From Pestalotiopsis fici W106-1 (taxonomy: Eukaryota > Ascomycota > Sordariomycetes > Amphisphaeriales > Sporocadaceae): a DNA stretch of 64,000 nucleotides. Both the position numbers and the translations under genes were made by a program. The stretch lies in assembly GCF_000516985.1 (NCBI RefSeq), contig NW_006917100.1, positions 609,490 through 673,489 on the forward strand. Reading direction: 5' to 3'. Below are positions 59,586 to 64,000 of the stretch, piece after piece (position 1 is the first letter of the stretch; each line of letters opens with the position of its first letter). The notes beneath the pieces were generated by a model. It saw only the letters and a program-made list of their open reading frames with translations, did not search any database and was not told where the DNA came from.

Positions 59586-62500
59586 CTAGAATTGACCAGT
59601 GTTTAGAGAATCAAAATGCGCTGCATCCATGGTCATGAAATCGAGTAGATCCATGCCGCCAATGTTCACACCTTGGTCGGTCATGGTCACATTGGCATTG
59701 TCGCCAGTTTGGAAAAGTCCCGGGCCCGTGGGAAGATACCACATCTGATCGTCCGGGTTATTCCACTCGTTCTGCTCAAACAAGGTGTCTGCGACAGTGG
59801 GAATATCTACACCTGCAGTTGCCGGCGTGGTGGGCCTAAAGATGGAGGACGATCCGGTCGGGTAGGGGAAAACACCAGTAGAGTTATCAAAAGGCGTGGC
59901 CGAGATTGGGAGTGCAGGCGTGGAAGATCGATCTACAGCTTGTTAGTATTGAAAAATAATTTTCAGTAGCACAGGGCCACCACTCACCAGTTGGAGCAAG
60001 AAGGCCTTCCCTCAGCTTCATAGCATGCTCTGCATATCCATTGTCCGTACCATTACTCTGCCCATTGACGCTGGCGGCCTTGCTATTTTCGCCAACGCCA
60101 TTGGTTGGAGCATGCTTGAACCGTACCCTCAAGCGGTGAGTGAGGGACTCTAGAAGGTCGCCAAACCGAGTTCCCAAGTGTACATCATCAACCACACAAT
60201 CTCTCAATGCGGCTACAGTGCGGTCCATGAGAGAGATACTAAGCTCTACATCAGATCTCGGCGCGCCAAGGGCAAATGTTTTGAGAAGAAACATAGCCCC
60301 GCTAATAATTCGGAAATACGTCCGGACTGGGGCATGTTTGAGGTAGCCTCCAGGCAAGAGACCGTCAACCACGGTCCTGAGCAAGTTGCGGCAGCCATTA
60401 ACGACTTCCTTGATGAACTCTTGGTCCTCTGCGCCAAATCCGCCAAGGGTGCCAAGAGGCAAAGCACCCAGGAGGTTCTGTGTCTGCGTTTGGGTCGGAG
60501 CCAAGCCCATAGTACTGTTGAAGTTGGCTAGGGTATTGTGCGGATTGCCCGCATTGGATGTCGACCTCTCAACCACTGCTTGGAGAGCAAGCGAATTGAC
60601 GTAGATTCGAACATATTCGTACTCAATGGTGAGAATATGGCGTATAAAGGTAGGCATCCGAATCTGCTCAAAAGTCTTCCACCAATCCTTCAAAATAGGT
60701 TGAAACTTCTGCAACTCTGTTGTGTACTCTCCGCTTTGAATGATGTGAGTCGTATGTTTGTGCGACCGGAAGAGCTTTTGATTGCCGTTGTGCATGGCAG
60801 TGCTGATTCCGACCCAGCAGTGAATTATTTGGTCATCAAGCTCGATATCTGGAACGTAATTCACATTGGAAATATTGGAGATGTTTGTCCCCGGTGTGTT
60901 GCCCTCATGTGAATTTGGTCGTCGGACACCAGAGTGGTAAGGGTCCGTGGTCCGGATACTCTCAGGCACCATATTTGTCCAACCGAGTCTCCCAGCCAGC
61001 TGTGTCAGATAGATCATGAGTAGGCGCTTGATTCTCGTAGCACGCAGCCGGTAACCTTCGTCTTCATATTCCGGTCGGGTGATCTCGGCAAGGACGACAT
61101 CAATGTTGTCAAAAACTCCCAACTCGTACGCAAGAGCCATGGCAGTACTCAGCAGCATCCAGCACATACGGTCGCTTCTCCATGCAGGTTCGAGCCAACC
61201 CTCGATCCTCCGTCCACCGCCGGGGATGTGGTTTGCGGTATGCCTATGCACATCCTCTTCGCCTGCCAAGAGTGACTCATCATAGGTAGGGAGCATAAGC
61301 TCATCGATGGCTTCCTCTGGTGGGAAGTGAAGTGCCCGGGGATGCCACTCAGTCAAGATCATGAAAGACTCGATAGTCCCCAGAGTGCGCAAACTTCCTT
61401 TTCTGAGACCTCTTTCGGGTGCAGTGCTGGACGTTTGGTTTGCCGCCCCTGAACCACAAAAGCCACCACCAAAGGCCTCCTGACCCCAAAGACATCGCTC
61501 GATCATGCGACGCAGATATCTCCAGAGCTCCTCATGAATGGCATGTGAGCGGCAATGACCACCAGTTGTAGTGATTTGATAATATCTCGAAGCAATTGTC
61601 AGTAGCGTGACGGTCAAAATAGGCTCCTCGGTCAGAAGGATAGGATGTGATGCAGGATGACGATAGGTGGGTGGTGAAATAGGTGTCATTGGCGACAGAA
61701 ATTCGTAGTAGCTAAATGGATACATTAGCAATGCATTATACAGGCACAGAAATTCGTCGAATCTTACTAAGTGACGTATTTCACGGCTTCCTCTCGAGTG
61801 AACCAGCCTGCTCTCACAAAGCGGAATCTGCCCCAGGCCTTTAGGGCATCCTCATAACCCTCTTCATGGCTCACATCAACCCTCCTTTCGATCTCGGCCT
61901 TTTCGGCCTCCCGAGTATTCGCTGCAGGCAGCAAACGCGGGTCGATTGGTTCAGCAGATCGCACGTCTCTGCGGGCAGTGGATCGGCTGTTGGGAGCAGT
62001 TTCCCGAGGCGGACGACTAGACGCTGGGACCTGTGGCTTCGTTTGCACAGAAGTAGATGTCGGGACGCTTTCGATTGGAGTGTGCGCATGGGGATGGTCG
62101 GTCGCGGCTTTGTAAAGCAAGTCCAAAGCGTCGTGCGGGCCATAGACCTCCCTTCTCATGACTGTCTGAGCTTCAAGATTCTCCAAGCGGGCGCTCGCAT
62201 CTTCTCCAATGTCGGAGAAGCTCCCTTTGCTGTCGTGCCGCTCATTATCCGGACGACGAAGAGGTTGTGTTCGTCCGGTAGAGCCTCCAGGCGTGAGTGG
62301 GACATTACTGAACGATTGTCTGTGGTATGTTGGGGGTGGCGAGCCGTCTAGAGTATGTCTCTTGCGTCCGTTGCGAATGATGTAGTCCTCTTCTCCATCT
62401 TCATCATTCTTGCGCTTGCGCCGAGTGGCACTGAAGTAGCACTCTTTGCTTTCTCTTCGACATCGTACACATGGAGGCTCGTGAGGGTTGTCGACACTGC

Positions 62501-62732
62501 CCAAGTCACAGCGGACCTTTCTTCGACGGCACGGAATGCACGCCTGGTATACTCGCTTGTGCTGTACGGGTGGCAGCGCACCCGCTTGTGATGGATGAGG
62601 TTGGGATTCTGTCTGTGCTCCGGGTGATTGTTGCTGCTGCTGCTGCTGGTGGTGGGCAGCAGGAGGAGCAGAGTCTTCCGCGGTATTGGAGACACTGGTA
62701 GCAGCAGCAGCAGTTACGGCGTACTGGGACAT
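59586..62732 (-). CDS. Zn(II)2Cys6 transcription factor, ARO80-like
   Basis: Three exons on the minus strand, 62,732–61,768, 61,711–59,988 and 59,932–59,586, encode 1,011 residues. Introns of 56 and 55 bp have GTAAGA/GTGAGT donors, CTAAT/CTAAC branch sites and TTAG/GTAG acceptors. The zinc cluster uses Cys65, 68, 75, 88, 91 and 98, followed by a basic linker (RRKRKN). The N-terminus has a Gln run. The central regulatory domain begins YYEFLSPMTPISPP and contains ILTVTLLTIASRYYQ and LGTIESFMILTEWHPRALHFPPEE. This pattern is shared with the Aro80 group, which in yeast activates aromatic amino acid breakdown. The acidic tail (DLLDFMTMD) may be an activation domain. The factor's targets are unknown. 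Confidence 0.88.
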
Positions 62733-63915
62733 GGTCGCCGCCGGGGCGCTGAGCCCTGAAGGCCCGTCTCAATTAACAGGATACCTGGGCAATTACTTGC
62801 TTGAGGGCGATTCTTGGTGGTTCGATACCACCCCACCTAGAGGAGGATGCGATGCGCTTCGGCTTGAGACGGGTTTTGAGGGCTTATGTCTCTGGAACTG
62901 AGTCGAGTGGGACACCGACCAGTTTATGAGAGCTAGGTCGATCAGTCGGTAGGGGAAGATGGTGGTGTATTGCGGGGTTCTACCCAAGAGAACCGACCAG
63001 CAACACCCCTATCAGGCTTGCCAAGTGCGCCGCCTCCACGATCTGCGGCTGCCTGCACGTCCTTACTGCAGCGGGCTCGCGGCGCCAAACCTGTATTGCT
63101 GTATACAGCCCTTGCAACTAAGAAAAAGTCCGGGATACCAACAGAGAACAAGCGCGCAACAGGTGGCACTTGTGTGATGCTTGGTGAGATAAGAACACAC
63201 AGTACAGTCAGACACAGACTGCTAGGCCCATACTCTGTACATGTATCCTAATAAAGGACGGTATACCTAATGTACAATATTCGCCTGCTGTGGGTCAGAG
63301 ACTACCTAGGTCCAGTACCTCTGGTGCCTTTTTACCTGGATATGGTAACCAGTGCTTCGGAAGGTCGCATGAACCGGCGGTACTGCTTTGGGCAGTATAG
63401 AAAGCAGACACAGTGCCCTTGGCGCTCCGAGCTTTTTTGTGACACTCGCGAGAACAATGACATGCAAAGGAAACGTTGGCGTACGGGCCGTTCGGAAGAT
63501 CCCAATCACTGATGACTGACAGGTCAGCTGAGGGCGGCCGATGTAACTAGTCCGGACCTCAACAATGCAATTGTCAGCCTCTGAAACGGCGTATCATAGG
63601 TGCAGTTCAACTTTGGCGCCAATGCCTGTTCCTTGGACGTTGGTTGGTACTAGTTGCAAGCTCACCAAATCAGAGGAAGAAAAGTATCGACTTGAAAAGA
63701 CGAAACAGGTATAAGTGCCGGTAGCGTAATGCCAGTACGAGGCAAGTAGACGCTGTAGTAAGTTTGGGGGTTCCCCGCGCTGGAGAAAGATTGGGATTGG
63801 CTGAGAAATGTGGTGATTTTGGATTCTAGAAGGCCAAAAGAATGAACACGTTTTACACGAAACGGTAACTGAAAAGAAAGCAAATAAAATCTTCATCACT
63901 GCCGGTCCATAATGC
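62733..63915. other. Upstream region of the transcription-factor gene
   Basis: About 1.2 kb with a GC-rich part near 63,000–63,080 that probably carries the promoter. Frames of 65–100 codons have no recognisable content and several lack an ATG. Confidence 0.5.
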
Positions 63916-64000
63916 TATTGTTTTCCGCCTTCACCTTTGCCCTTATCCTTGTACGCGAGCACAGCATACATCGTGATCATGTGGCTTTTCCCACGAACCT
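63916..64000 (-). CDS. Possible 3' end of a gene cut by the window edge
   Basis: The minus strand reads from the edge as an open frame ending RGKSHMITMYAVLAYKDKGK, then a short Gly/Glu/Lys-rich tail and a stop near 63,914–63,916. A hydrophobic stretch before a basic tail would fit a small membrane protein. Too little is visible to assign it. Confidence 0.3.

Overview
The window is a stretch of a filamentous ascomycete genome. Short GT–AG introns of about 50–110 bp, typical fungal gene families and heavy repeat-induced point mutation (RIP) all point that way. I cannot fix the genus from sequence alone. The window has two very different halves with a sharp join near 31.66 kb.

Positions 1–31,660 form an A+T-rich block without any intact open reading frame. 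CpA and TpG are almost absent and TpA is everywhere, while CpG persists, which is the RIP signature. Under the mutations the block is a nest of LTR retrotransposons. Copia-A is present twice on the minus strand: a left copy at 1–4,947 that runs off the window and a right copy at 24,708–about 30,272. Copia-B (minus, from 5,419) is cut in its RNase H region by a plus-strand Gypsy chromovirus (8,567–24,685). The 3' LTR of that chromovirus is in turn split by Copia-C (plus, 15,940–24,463). Target-site duplications can still be read for the last two insertions (TATAA and AATAA), so their order is certain. A patchwork of Gypsy and Copia-A LTR pieces fills 30.1–31.86 kb. The last LTR piece crosses the RIP boundary: its left part is mutated, and its right part is intact and rich in palindromes.

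Positions 32,067–64,000 are ordinary gene-rich euchromatin with at least 13 genes. In order they are: TSR4/PDCD2 ribosome-biogenesis chaperone (+), PNS1 choline-transporter-like protein (+), a polytopic membrane protein of unknown function (−), an orphan protein (+), a CE1 acetylxylan esterase (−), an MFS transporter (+), a Ctr copper transporter (−), a carotenoid/stilbene dioxygenase (−), a CFEM-like small secreted protein (−), a type-B carboxylesterase (+), a CE16 GDSL acetylesterase (−), a 2,2-dialkylglycine decarboxylase (−), a conserved fungal protein with a possible Cys-rich N-terminal exon (+), and a Zn2Cys6 transcription factor resembling ARO80 (−). A short NLR-like fragment lies near 57 kb.

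TSR4 and PNS1 are housekeeping genes. From about 37 kb onward the content looks accessory: secreted esterases for hemicellulose or other esters, a stilbene-cleaving type dioxygenase, transporters and a decarboxylating aminotransferase. Several of the secreted or catabolic genes have clear TATA boxes, which suggests inducible expression. No tight co-directional cluster is evident, so joint function is only suggested. Exon structures were worked out by eye from splice signals, reading phase and family similarity. Several computed open frames begin at TTG or GTG, and I moved those starts to the first ATG.
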